A stretch of 64,000 nt of DNA from Mycobacterium decipiens (GTDB lineage Bacteria > Actinomycetota > Actinomycetes > Mycobacteriales > Mycobacteriaceae). The position numbers and the translations under genes are program-made. The stretch is taken from positions 2,356,001-2,420,000 of the forward strand of contig NZ_OY970459.1 of NCBI RefSeq assembly GCF_963853665.1, given 5' to 3'. Positions 1 to 8,237 of this stretch are shown here, in pieces. Numbering within the stretch: position 1 is the stretch's first letter; every line of letters starts with the position of its first letter. The notes below the pieces were generated by a model that made no database searches, had not been told where the DNA came from, and saw only the letters and a list, made by a program, of their open reading frames with translations.

Positions 1-98
1 GGCTGGGTTCCGGCCATTTCTTCGATCGCTCGGGGAAACTCATCGCCACCGTGGTCCAGGAGGGCGTGCTGAAATATTTCCCCGCCTCCCCCCGATAG
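1..98 (+). CDS. tesB: C-terminal end of acyl-CoA thioesterase II (TesB family), partial
   Basis: Only the last 31 codons are in the window, read in the frame that begins at base 3 and ends at TAG 96-98. They encode a tail containing GHFFDRSGKLIATVVQEG, which matches the end of the second hot-dog domain of TesB-type acyl-CoA thioesterases (FDRSG.L.A...QEG). These enzymes hydrolyse acyl-CoA to free fatty acid and CoA. The next gene downstream is the Rv1619-like protein, and in M. tuberculosis tesB1 (Rv1618) precedes Rv1619, so synteny supports the call. The 5' part lies outside the window. Confidence 0.8.
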   Translation, partial: LGSGHFFDRSGKLIATVVQEGVLKYFPASPR

Positions 99-233
99 AG
101 AGGTGGGACACCCGTCGGATTTCGACTCGGCATGGCCGTGATCAGGCGTAACGTTCCTGATAGCGATGTGTCCGATGGCGGCAGCGACGGGCGAACCCGG
201 CTGAATTGCCAGCGAGCGAACCCGGAGGTGGCT

Positions 234-1631
234 GTGAACGTGGGGCCGGTCGATGTCGTACCGCGGCTCCGCGGTCGTGAACGGGTAGTCGTTCACGTCG
301 ATTCGCGCATGGCCCGCTGGATCGGTGCGTTGGCGCTGGTGTGTGCGACATGCTGGCTGATCGCGCTGCTCGCCGGCGACTACCGGCATGCGGACTGGGC
401 GGCGGCGGGTCGATTGGGCTGGTCGCTGACCGTCCTGGCAGCGGTGGCATTCATTGCTCGCGGCATCTTCCTGGGCCGCCCGGTCACGGCGATGCACGCG
501 ACCGTCGCCGGGCTGTTTCTGCTCGGCGGACTGGCTGCCCATGTGTTGTTCTTCGATCTGCTCGGTGAGGTGCTGATAGCCGGGTCGGGATGGGCGTTGA
601 TGTGGCCGACGTCGGCGCATCCGCGACCCGAAGATCTGCCCCGCGTATGGGCATTGATCAATGCCACCAGCACGGACTCGCTGGCTCCGTTTGCCATGCA
701 GGCAGGCAAGTGCCATCACTTCAGCGCGGCCGGCACCGCGGCCCTGGCGTATCGAACCCGGATCGGGTACGCGGTGGTCAGCGGCGACCCGATCGGCGAT
801 GAGGCGCAGTTCCCCGAGTTGGTCGCGGATTTCGCGGCCATGTGCCACATGCACGGCTGGCGAATCGTGGTCGTGGGGTGCAGTGAGCGACGGCTCCGGC
901 TGTGGGGCGACCCCGCCGTGCTCGGGCAGTCGCTGCGGCCAATACCGATCGGCCGGGATGTCGTCATCGACGTGTCCAGCTTCGCGACGACCGGGCGTCG
1001 ATTCCGCAACTTGCGGCAAGCGGTGAAACGCACCCACAACTTCGGAATCACGACCGAGATCGTGGCCGAACAGGAACTCGACGACCAGCGGCTGGCGGAG
1101 CTGACCGAGGTGCTGCTGGCTTCACCGAGCGGCGCCCACACCGATCGTGGCTTTTGTATGAACCTCGACGGGGTCCTGGAGGGTCGATACCCCGGAATTC
1201 AGCTGATCATCGCGAGGGACGCGTCAGGCCGGGTGCAAGGCTTCCACCGGTACGCAACCGCCGGCGACGGCAGCGACATCTCCCTGGATGTTCCGTGGCG
1301 GCGCCGCGGGGCCCCGAACGGGATCGACGAGCGGCTGAGCGCCGACATGATTGCGGCGGCCAAAGATGCTGGAGTACAACGGTTATCGTTGGCGTTCGCC
1401 GCATTCCCCGAGCTTTTCGACAACAAGAAGCGCAGCGGGCTGCAGCGTGTCTGCTATGCGCTGATCCATATTCTCGATCCGTTGATCGCTCTCGAATCGC
1501 TGTACCGATATCTGCGCAAGTTCCACGCGCTTGCGGAGCGGCGTTACGTGCTGATATCGATGGCTCAGGTCATTCCGTTGGCGTTGGTCTTGTTGTCCCT
1601 GGAGTTCATGCCGCGACGGCGACACCTCTGA
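234..1631 (+). CDS. MprF-like (DUF2156) integral membrane protein, Rv1619 orthologue
   Basis: A membrane protein of about 465 residues. Three or so hydrophobic segments occupy the first 110 residues, followed by a soluble domain with the pattern of the C-terminal half of MprF/aminoacyl-phosphatidylglycerol synthases (DUF2156): an AYRTRIGYAVVSGDPIGD stretch and a basic SFATTGRRFRNLRQAVKR helix. The lysX product of this window carries the same domain ([18 protein letters not shown]), so the two are paralogues, but this gene has no lysyl-tRNA synthetase part. A hydrophobic helix closes the C terminus. I chose GTG 234 because GGAGG lies 5 nt upstream; the frame is open back to ATG 132, but that segment has poorer codon use. 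Its end overlaps cydC tail to tail by 67 bases. The substrate is unknown; lipid aminoacylation is inference only. Confidence 0.75.
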   Translation: MNVGPVDVVPRLRGRERVVVHVDSRMARWIGALALVCATCWLIALLAGDYRHADWAAAGRLGWSLTVLAAVAFIARGIFLGRPVTAMHATVAGLFLLGGLAAHVLFFDLLGEVLIAGSGWALMWPTSAHPRPEDLPRVWALINATSTDSLAPFAMQAGKCHHFSAAGTAALAYRTRIGYAVVSGDPIGDEAQFPELVADFAAMCHMHGWRIVVVGCSERRLRLWGDPAVLGQSLRPIPIGRDVVIDVSSFATTGRRFRNLRQAVKRTHNFGITTEIVAEQELDDQRLAELTEVLLASPSGAHTDRGFCMNLDGVLEGRYPGIQLIIARDASGRVQGFHRYATAGDGSDISLDVPWRRRGAPNGIDERLSADMIAAAKDAGVQRLSLAFAAFPELFDNKKRSGLQRVCYALIHILDPLIALESLYRYLRKFHALAERRYVLISMAQVIPLALVLLSLEFMPRRRHL

Positions 1632-3352
1632 GCCGTTCCAATGGACAGTTCGGCGCACTCAATGTCGGTGGGCAGCTGGTGAGTAGCTACCACCACGGTC
1701 CGTTGGGCGGTCATCAGCCGGGAGTCTGGGGCCAGCAGATCGCGGAGAACCAGGTCGGCGGCGGGGGCGTCGAGGTGCTCGGAGGGTTCGTCGAGCAGCA
1801 CGATCCGGGCGGGGGAAAGCACCGCCCGGGCTAGCAGTAACCTCCTGCGTTGCCCCGCCGAGACCGCTTGCGCGCCACCGGTCAACACCGTCGATAGACC
1901 CTCGGGCAGACTGGCGAGCCATCCGCTGAGGCCGACGCGGTCCAGGGCTTCGGTCAGTTCGTCATCCGGGCAGTCTCCGCGGGCGGTTAGCAGGTTGTCC
2001 CGGACGGTGGTGGCGAAGATGTGTGCATCCTCAGCGAAAAAGCTGACAGCGCTGGGCAATACATCGATATCGAAGTCGCTCAGGTCCACCTCGTCCAGTA
2101 GCACCCGTCCATGCGCCGGCGGCAACAAGCCGGCCAGCGTCATCAGCAGCGTCGTCTTGCCGGAGCCGCTCGCGCCGGTGACGGCCAGCCTGGCGCCCGG
2201 CGGTAGGTCGATCGTCACCCGGATCGACTGCGCCGCCTGGTGGCCGGAATAGAAGTCGGCAGTTAACCGCCCGGTACCCACGGGCAGTGGTGCCGACAAC
2301 GTGGATTCGGTCGCTTGGGGGCCCATTGACGGAGTCAGGTCGAGCAGGCGACGGGCGGCGATGCGCGACCTCGTCAGCTGGACGGCGGCGGCGGGTAGTT
2401 GAACCGTGGCCTCAAATGCGGACAGCGGCAACAACATCAGGACGGCCAGAGTGGTGGGCGTGACGGCAGGGGCCATGCCGATACCGGCCACCACCGCGCC
2501 CAGCACGCTGACCCCGATTGCCGCGGTCGGCATCGCCGCGGCGACGGCGGCGGGTCGTGCGGCGGCGTCCAGCGCATCACCCCAGGCATGTTGGCGCCGT
2601 TGCGATTCGGCGATGACATCTCGCAGCGCGCCGGCGATGCGAAGTTCGGCGGCATGCTCAAGCGCAATCATTGCCGATGTGTCGCGCTCGGAATGATGTT
2701 GCCGGGCAATTGCCTCCTGTGTTGCCGCGGCTCTGCCGGCAAACCGGGGCGCGACAACACCGGCAACCAGCAGGCAGACGGCCAGGACCGCGGCGGCCGG
2801 CAGCGAAATGGCCGCGACGACCGTGGTCGCGGCCACCGCCAGCACCCCCGCGACGGCCATCGGTACCAGGGCACGCACCAGCATGTTGGCCAGTTCGTCG
2901 ACGTCAGCGCCGACGCATGCAACCAGGTCACCACTACGCGGCCGGACGGCGGCTTCCGCCGGTCCATGTGCCAGCCGCTGGTAAATGAGCGTGCGGGCCC
3001 GGCCGGCGGCCCGTAGTGCGGTGTCGTGGGTGGCCAGTCGCTCGCAGTAGTGCAGCACGCCCCGGGAAATCGCGAACGTCCGCACCGCCACGACCGCCAC
3101 GGACAGGTCCAGGACGGGCGGCATCTGCCAGGCCCGGGTGATCAGCCACGCCGAAACCCCGGCCAGCGCCAGCGCGCTGCCCAGTGACAGCACTCCCAGC
3201 GCGATGGCCGCGCTGATCCGGGGCAGCCGGGGACGCAGCAGCCCAGCTGCGGTGGGCAGGACCCGCTGCCGGCGACCCGCTGCACCCGGCTCGGCCGCGC
3301 TTGTGGTCGCCGTGGGATCGGACCGACGTGGGACGGGCTTCATCGTCGGCAA
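1565..3352 (-). CDS. cydC: CydC, ABC transporter subunit for cytochrome bd assembly
   Basis: A half-ABC transporter of 595 residues: an N-terminal membrane domain (about residues 45-330) fused to an ATPase domain. Walker A is GASGSGKT (393-400), the signature is the degenerate VSAGQ (497-501) and Walker B is LLDEP (519-523). CydDC heterodimers export thiols or heme-related cargo and are needed to assemble cytochrome bd. The start overlaps the end of cydD by 13 bases, so the two are translationally coupled in a cydA-B-D-C operon. The protein is about 19 residues longer than I remember for H37Rv CydC, and that tail (rich in Arg and Asn) overlaps the convergent Rv1619-like gene, so it may result from loss of an older stop codon. 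Confidence 0.9.
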   Translation of the reverse strand: MPTMKPVPRRSDPTATTSAAEPGAAGRRQRVLPTAAGLLRPRLPRISAAIALGVLSLGSALALAGVSAWLITRAWQMPPVLDLSVAVVAVRTFAISRGVLHYCERLATHDTALRAAGRARTLIYQRLAHGPAEAAVRPRSGDLVACVGADVDELANMLVRALVPMAVAGVLAVAATTVVAAISLPAAAVLAVCLLVAGVVAPRFAGRAAATQEAIARQHHSERDTSAMIALEHAAELRIAGALRDVIAESQRRQHAWGDALDAAARPAAVAAAMPTAAIGVSVLGAVVAGIGMAPAVTPTTLAVLMLLPLSAFEATVQLPAAAVQLTRSRIAARRLLDLTPSMGPQATESTLSAPLPVGTGRLTADFYSGHQAAQSIRVTIDLPPGARLAVTGASGSGKTTLLMTLAGLLPPAHGRVLLDEVDLSDFDIDVLPSAVSFFAEDAHIFATTVRDNLLTARGDCPDDELTEALDRVGLSGWLASLPEGLSTVLTGGAQAVSAGQRRRLLLARAVLSPARIVLLDEPSEHLDAPAADLVLRDLLAPDSRLMTAQRTVVVATHQLPTDIECAELSIGTAQRCRRRGMNSRDNKTNANGMT

Positions 3353-5106
3353 CCATCCGAGGCGACCTCGACGATCCGGTCACCGACCGCGACGACTTGC
3401 TCGCGATGGGCGACGACCAGCACCGTCGCACCGGCGCGGGCACGCTGGACCACGGCGCTCAGCACGCGCTGTTCGGCAGGGGCATCCAGGTGCGCGGTCG
3501 GCTCGTCGAGCAGCAGCACGGCGGCCGGCGATCCAAGCGCGCGGGCCAAGCCCAGCCGTTGCCGCTGCCCCAGGGACAACCCGACACCCCCGCGCCCCAG
3601 CACGGTATCCAGCCCACTGGGCAACTCGTCCAGTACCGCGTCGAATCCGGCCGCGGCACACGCGCTGTCGAGGTCCGCCAAATCGCCAAGCAGAACCAAG
3701 TTGTCCCGGACGGTTCCCGGGACCAGCACCGGCCGCTGTGGCAGCCAGGACAATTGCGGCCACCACGCGGCGGGCGCCAGATTGGCGACGTCGACTCCGG
3801 CGACAGTGATTCGTCCTGACGACGGCGCGGTGAGTCCGGCGATCGCTTGCAACGTCGTGCTCTTGCCCGCGCCGTTTCGTCCGGTCAGCACCGTCACTCG
3901 ACCGGGTTCGATCTCCGCGGTGAGGCCACACGGCGAGCGGCCGTCTCGGCCGGTGACACTGAGGTTCTCCAGGCGAATCACCGCGCCGCGGGCGGTTACC
4001 GTCCTTGGCCACTGAGTGCGTCCCGGTATTGGTGAGGCTGACTCGTCGAGCAGCGCGAATGCCTTGTCGGCCGCGGCTCTGCCGTCCGCCGCGGCATGGA
4101 ACTCGACGCCAATGCGACGCAGCGGCCAATACACATCCGGCGCCAGCAGCAGGACCGTCAAACCGGCGGTCAGGCTCATCTCCCCGAACACCAGCCGCAG
4201 CCCGATGCCGACCGCGACCAGGGCCACACCGAGGGTGGCCAGCAATTCGAGCACCAGGGCCGACAAGAACGCGATCCGCAGCGTCGCCATCGCCGATCGA
4301 CGGTGGGCGGCGGACAGTGCCGCGATGCGTCGTTCCGGGCCACAGGCGCGGCCCAGCGCCCGCAGCGTGGGGATGCCCGCGATCAGGTCCAATAACCGAG
4401 CCTGGACGGTGCTCATGGCGGCCAGCGCGGCCGCCGAGCGGTCGGCGGTAGCCAGCCCGACCAACACCATGAAGACCGGTACCAGGGGCAGCGTGATCAC
4501 CACGATCGCCATCGACTCCAGGTCATAGAGCGCGATCACCGCCACCGTGGCAGGCGTCAGGATCGCCGCGAGCAGCAAGGCCGGCAGATAAGCAGTGAAG
4601 TAGGGCCGCAAGCCGTCCAGACCCCGGGTAACCACCACCGCGGCGGCGTCTCGCTGCGCAGCCAGTTCGCTGGGCTGTCGGGCGGTCACCGCCCTCAGCA
4701 CCTGACCGGACAGCTCGGCGATCACTGCGCTGGCACCGCGCTGGGCCAGGCGTGCCTGTAGCCACTGCATCGTGGCACGTAGCCCCCACAGCGCCAACAG
4801 GATTGATAGCGGTCCCAGCCAGCCGCGCAGGCTGGACATCCCGGGGTCGGCGGGGTCGGGAACGACGCCGGCGACGATGCTCGCCAGCACGATCGCCGAG
4901 CCGACCGCGCAGCCGGAGATTCCGACGCCGCAGGCCACCGTGCTGGCCAGATAGCGGCGCAACGCGGCCGATGCCCGCCACAGTCGGGGATCCAGGGGCG
5001 CCCGCGCTTTCGAGGCCTTGGTGGTCAGGACGCGCGCCTCGCCAAACCGATGGGCGGCGGTATCCGTTCGGTTGAGATCCGTTGCCGGAAAACCCAATAC
5101 GTCCAT
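3340..5106 (-). CDS. cydD: CydD, ABC transporter subunit for cytochrome bd assembly
   Basis: Partner half-transporter of CydC. A membrane domain is followed by an ATPase with Walker A GRNGAGKST (around residue 408), signature LSLGQRQR and Walker B LLDEPTAHLD, so unlike CydC it has a near-canonical ABC signature. The start is uncertain. The frame stays open far upstream through cydB, but homology to CydD begins near the PLDPRLWRASAALRRYL segment encoded just after the cydB stop. ATG 5106 is the nearest ATG, TTG 5097 is an alternative, and either one overlaps the end of cydB by about 75-80 bases. A shorter form is possible. It lies between cydB and cydC in the same operon. Confidence 0.85.
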   Translation of the reverse strand: MDVLGFPATDLNRTDTAAHRFGEARVLTTKASKARAPLDPRLWRASAALRRYLASTVACGVGISGCAVGSAIVLASIVAGVVPDPADPGMSSLRGWLGPLSILLALWGLRATMQWLQARLAQRGASAVIAELSGQVLRAVTARQPSELAAQRDAAAVVVTRGLDGLRPYFTAYLPALLLAAILTPATVAVIALYDLESMAIVVITLPLVPVFMVLVGLATADRSAAALAAMSTVQARLLDLIAGIPTLRALGRACGPERRIAALSAAHRRSAMATLRIAFLSALVLELLATLGVALVAVGIGLRLVFGEMSLTAGLTVLLLAPDVYWPLRRIGVEFHAAADGRAAADKAFALLDESASPIPGRTQWPRTVTARGAVIRLENLSVTGRDGRSPCGLTAEIEPGRVTVLTGRNGAGKSTTLQAIAGLTAPSSGRITVAGVDVANLAPAAWWPQLSWLPQRPVLVPGTVRDNLVLLGDLADLDSACAAAGFDAVLDELPSGLDTVLGRGGVGLSLGQRQRLGLARALGSPAAVLLLDEPTAHLDAPAEQRVLSAVVQRARAGATVLVVAHREQVVAVGDRIVEVASDGCRR

Positions 5107-6065
5107 GCCTGGTACGCCACCGTCAGTGGCGCGAAGAACGCCGTCACCCAAGTCATGATCTTGAGGGTGTAGGGGGTCGATGACGCGTTGTAGATCGTCA
5201 GGCTCCACTGGTGACTCAGCGTTGAGGGCACCAGGTTCGGGTACAGCGCGCCGAACAGCAGCACCACCACGGCCGCCACCACCACCAATGTGCATACGAA
5301 CGCCCAGCCGTCTGATGTGCGCCGCCACGCCAATACCACCGCCGCCGCCTGCGCGAACACCGCCACCGCCAGCACCAGCCAGGTCCAGTCCTTGCCGTAC
5401 GACAACTGCGTCCAAAGTCCAAAGCCCGCAACCAGTATCGTCACTGGAAGCGACAGCCACGCAGCGAATCGATACGCATCGTCGCGGATCGGCCCGGAGG
5501 TTTTCAAAGCGACGAACACCGCACCGTAGAGCAGGAACAGCCCGGCCGTGGCCAAACCGCCCAGCAGCGTGTAGGCATTGAGCACGTCGCCGATCGACAG
5601 GGAAACATGGCCGGTCGCGTCCACCGGGAGTCCGCGAACCAGAACGGCGAACGCCACACCCCACAGCACAGCGGGCAGCCAGGATCCCGCCGCGATCCCG
5701 AAGTCCGCCCCGGCCCGCCATTTCGGGTCGTCGATCTTGCCGCGCCATTCGATGGCGACGGCGCGCAGGATCATGCCGAACAGGATCGCCAGCAGCGGTA
5801 GATACAGCGTGGAGAACACAGCCGCATACCAGCCGGGAAACGCGGCGAATATGGCTGCGCCGGCAGTGATCAGCCAGACTTCGTTGCCGTCCCAGACCGG
5901 TCCGATGGTGTTGAGTGCCGTGCGTCGGTGGGTCTCCGGATCACCGACGCCGACGTGTGCGAACGGCTTCATCAGCATGCCCACGCCGAAGTCGAAACCC
6001 TCCAGGATGAAGAAACCGACGAACAGCGCCGCGATGACACCGAACCACAATTCTTGGAGTCCCAC
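5025..6065 (-). CDS. cydB: Cytochrome bd ubiquinol/menaquinol oxidase subunit II
   Basis: A protein of 346 residues, the length I remember for the H37Rv orthologue, with eight or nine hydrophobic helices and the typical CydB opening (LQELWFGVIAALFVGFFILEGFDFGVG). It is the structural partner of CydA in the cytochrome bd quinol oxidase, which reduces O2 with high affinity without pumping protons and supports mycobacteria under hypoxia, nitric oxide and inhibition of the bcc-aa3 branch. It starts at GTG 6065, 18 bases after the cydA stop, with a GAGAGGAG ribosome-binding site in the gap. Its 3' end overlaps the start region of cydD. Confidence 0.95.
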   Translation of the reverse strand: MGLQELWFGVIAALFVGFFILEGFDFGVGMLMKPFAHVGVGDPETHRRTALNTIGPVWDGNEVWLITAGAAIFAAFPGWYAAVFSTLYLPLLAILFGMILRAVAIEWRGKIDDPKWRAGADFGIAAGSWLPAVLWGVAFAVLVRGLPVDATGHVSLSIGDVLNAYTLLGGLATAGLFLLYGAVFVALKTSGPIRDDAYRFAAWLSLPVTILVAGFGLWTQLSYGKDWTWLVLAVAVFAQAAAVVLAWRRTSDGWAFVCTLVVVAAVVVLLFGALYPNLVPSTLSHQWSLTIYNASSTPYTLKIMTWVTAFFAPLTVAYQAWTYWVFRQRISTERIPPPIGLARRAS

Positions 6066-6083
6066 CGGTCAGCTCCTCTCGGG

Positions 6084-7541
6084 TCAGTAGGCGAAAGACA
6101 GTGGCGCCACCTCGTCGGCGCCGGGAGACGCGGGCGCAGCCGGTTCGGCGTCGTGTTCCAGGGGACCTTCGACGATGTAGCGCTTGAGTAGCCAGCACCA
6201 GATGACCGCGAGCGTCGCGTAGACCAGGGTGAACGTCACTAGGGAGGTGACGACCACCGGGGCGGCGTGATCCGAGACGCCTTGTGTGACGGTGAGTCGA
6301 ACCAGCTGATCGCCGGTCGGGTTGGGGACGACGACCCAGGGCTGGCGACCCATCTCGGTGAACACCCACCCGGCGCTGTTAGCCAGGAAAGGAGCGGGAA
6401 TGGTCAGCAGCGCCAGCCAGGAGAACCACCGCTGATCGGGGATCCGGCCGCCACGGGTGAGCCAGAGCGCAACCAACGCGAACAGAACCGGGATCGCCAT
6501 CAACCCGATCATCATGCGGAACGACCAGTAGGTGACGAACAGGTTGGGCCGGTAGTCGTTTGGTCCGAAGCGCTGTTGGTACTCCCGCTGCAGATCGCGG
6601 ACACCCTGCAACGTGACGCCGCTGGTCCGGCCTTCGGCGAGGAACGGCAGCACGTAGGGCACCTCGATGACACGGGTGAGGCTGTCGCAGTTGTTCTGCC
6701 TGCCGACCGTGAGGATGGAGAAGTCCGGATCGGTTTGGGTGTCGCACAGCGATTCCGCCGAAGCCATTTTCATCGGTTGTTGCTGGAACATCAGCTTGCC
6801 TTGGTGGTCGCCGGTGAAGAACAAACCGGCGGTGGCCCCCAGCGCAACCCAACACCCCAGGATGGTGGCGGGCCGATACATCCCTTGGGTTTCGGCGCCG
6901 GTGTGGGCCGTACTCGAACGGACCAGCCACCAGGCGCTCACCGCGGCGACGAAGGTCCCCGCGGTCAGCAGCGCACCGGTGACGGCGTGGAAAAACGCCG
7001 CTTGCGCAGTGTTATTGGCAAGCAGCGCCGTGATGCTGTTCAACTCGGCGCGCCGGGTGGCGGGGTTGTAGTGCGCGCCGACCGGATGCTGCATGAACGA
7101 GTTTGCCGCGATGATGAAGAACGCGGACACGTTGACCGCGATTGCGACAATCCAGATGCATGCCAGATGCACCAGCCGGGGCAGCCTGCTCCAGCCGAAG
7201 ATCCACAGCCCGATGAAGGTGGATTCGAAGAAGAACGCGGCTAGGCCCTCCATGGCCAGCGGGGCGCCGAAGACATCGCCGACGAACCGGGAGTACTCGC
7301 TCCAGTTCATGCCGAACTGAAATTCCTGCACGATCCCGGTCGCTACGCCGATGGCGAAGTTGATCAGGAACAACTTGCCGAAGAATTTGGTGAGGCGATA
7401 CCAGGCGGGGTTGTCGGTAACGACCCACAGCGTTTGCATGACGGCGATCAGGGGGGCCAGGCCGATGGTAAGCGGTACGAAGATGAAGTGGTAGACGGTA
7501 GTGATACCGAACTGCCACCGCGAAATGTCGACGACATTCAT
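6084..7541 (-). CDS. cydA: Cytochrome bd oxidase subunit I
   Basis: 485 residues with the CydA landmarks: WQFGITTVYHFIFVPLTIGL at the N terminus, where His18 corresponds to the b595/d-side heme ligand, and the conserved GRQPWVV motif next to the quinol-binding Q-loop. It is shorter than the roughly 520-residue E. coli protein, consistent with a short Q-loop. It binds hemes b558, b595 and d and carries the quinol and O2 sites. It is the first gene of the cydABDC operon, with GGGAG 8 nt before the ATG. A TACACT hexamer about 50 nt upstream could be its -10 element. In M. tuberculosis this gene (Rv1623c) is also called appC. Confidence 0.95.
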   Translation of the reverse strand: MNVVDISRWQFGITTVYHFIFVPLTIGLAPLIAVMQTLWVVTDNPAWYRLTKFFGKLFLINFAIGVATGIVQEFQFGMNWSEYSRFVGDVFGAPLAMEGLAAFFFESTFIGLWIFGWSRLPRLVHLACIWIVAIAVNVSAFFIIAANSFMQHPVGAHYNPATRRAELNSITALLANNTAQAAFFHAVTGALLTAGTFVAAVSAWWLVRSSTAHTGAETQGMYRPATILGCWVALGATAGLFFTGDHQGKLMFQQQPMKMASAESLCDTQTDPDFSILTVGRQNNCDSLTRVIEVPYVLPFLAEGRTSGVTLQGVRDLQREYQQRFGPNDYRPNLFVTYWSFRMMIGLMAIPVLFALVALWLTRGGRIPDQRWFSWLALLTIPAPFLANSAGWVFTEMGRQPWVVVPNPTGDQLVRLTVTQGVSDHAAPVVVTSLVTFTLVYATLAVIWCWLLKRYIVEGPLEHDAEPAAPASPGADEVAPLSFAY

Positions 7542-7619
7542 CTGTCATCTCCCGGGACTACGGGGCCGACTGATTGGCTACGACGAAGTGTAGTAGACGG
7601 GGGCGGGCCCGCGCCAGCG

Positions 7620-8210
7620 TCACCGGTGCAGCGTCTGCGATGCCTTGCGGATGGCGAACGATGACGCGATCTCACATGCGCCGATCACCACGAGCCAGAT
7701 GCCGACGACCAACGCCAGTATCCAGATGGATTCGAACGGCGACGCCATCACGACAATGCCGGCAATGAGGCTGATCACCCCGACGAAGATCGACCATCCT
7801 CGTCCCGGCAGCATCGGATCACTAACCGCGGAAACGGTGGTGGCCACGCCGCGGAATATGAACCCGATGCCGATCCAGATGGCCAGCAGCAGGACGGCGT
7901 CACCGAAATGGCGAAAGGCCAGTACGGCCAGGATGAGCGAGGCGGCACCGCTGATGAACAACAGGATCCGGCTGCCCGCCGAAACATGCAGGCTGAACGC
8001 GAATGCGACCTGCGCAACGCCGGTGATCAGGAGGTAGACACCGAACGCCACGGCAGCAACCAGGATGGATATTCCCGGCCAGGCCAGTACCAGGATGCCA
8101 AGGATCAGCGACAGAATTCCCGATACCAGGGTGGATTTCCATAGATGCGGCAACAAGCTGGGGACAGGGCTCATGACGGGGCTTGGTTCCATGGGCGCAG
8201 TGTGACACAT
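7620..8210 (-). CDS. DUF308/HdeD-like membrane protein, Rv1624c orthologue
   Basis: A 196-residue membrane protein with about six hydrophobic helices arranged as three repeated hairpins (WKSTLVSGILSLILGILVLAWPG; IGIGFIFRGVATTVSAV; ISLIAGIVVMASPFESIWILALVVGIWLVVIG). The recurring G-x-W/xSP-F pattern is typical of the DUF308 (HdeD-like) family. Function is not established; HdeD is linked to acid resistance in enteric bacteria. It is encoded on the same strand as and just upstream of cydA, with about 78 bases between them. ATG 8192, six codons in, is an equally good start because neither site has a clear ribosome-binding site. Confidence 0.75.
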   Translation of the reverse strand: MCHTAPMEPSPVMSPVPSLLPHLWKSTLVSGILSLILGILVLAWPGISILVAAVAFGVYLLITGVAQVAFAFSLHVSAGSRILLFISGAASLILAVLAFRHFGDAVLLLAIWIGIGFIFRGVATTVSAVSDPMLPGRGWSIFVGVISLIAGIVVMASPFESIWILALVVGIWLVVIGACEIASSFAIRKASQTLHR

Positions 8211-8237
8211 GTGGCGGTTCCGGCATAGGCTTGCCGG

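Noticed and set aside
3342..5748. Extension of cydD to an 802-residue protein starting inside cydB
   Set aside because: The first 210 or so residues are antisense-like low-complexity sequence overlapping cydB in another frame; CydD homology begins near 5030.
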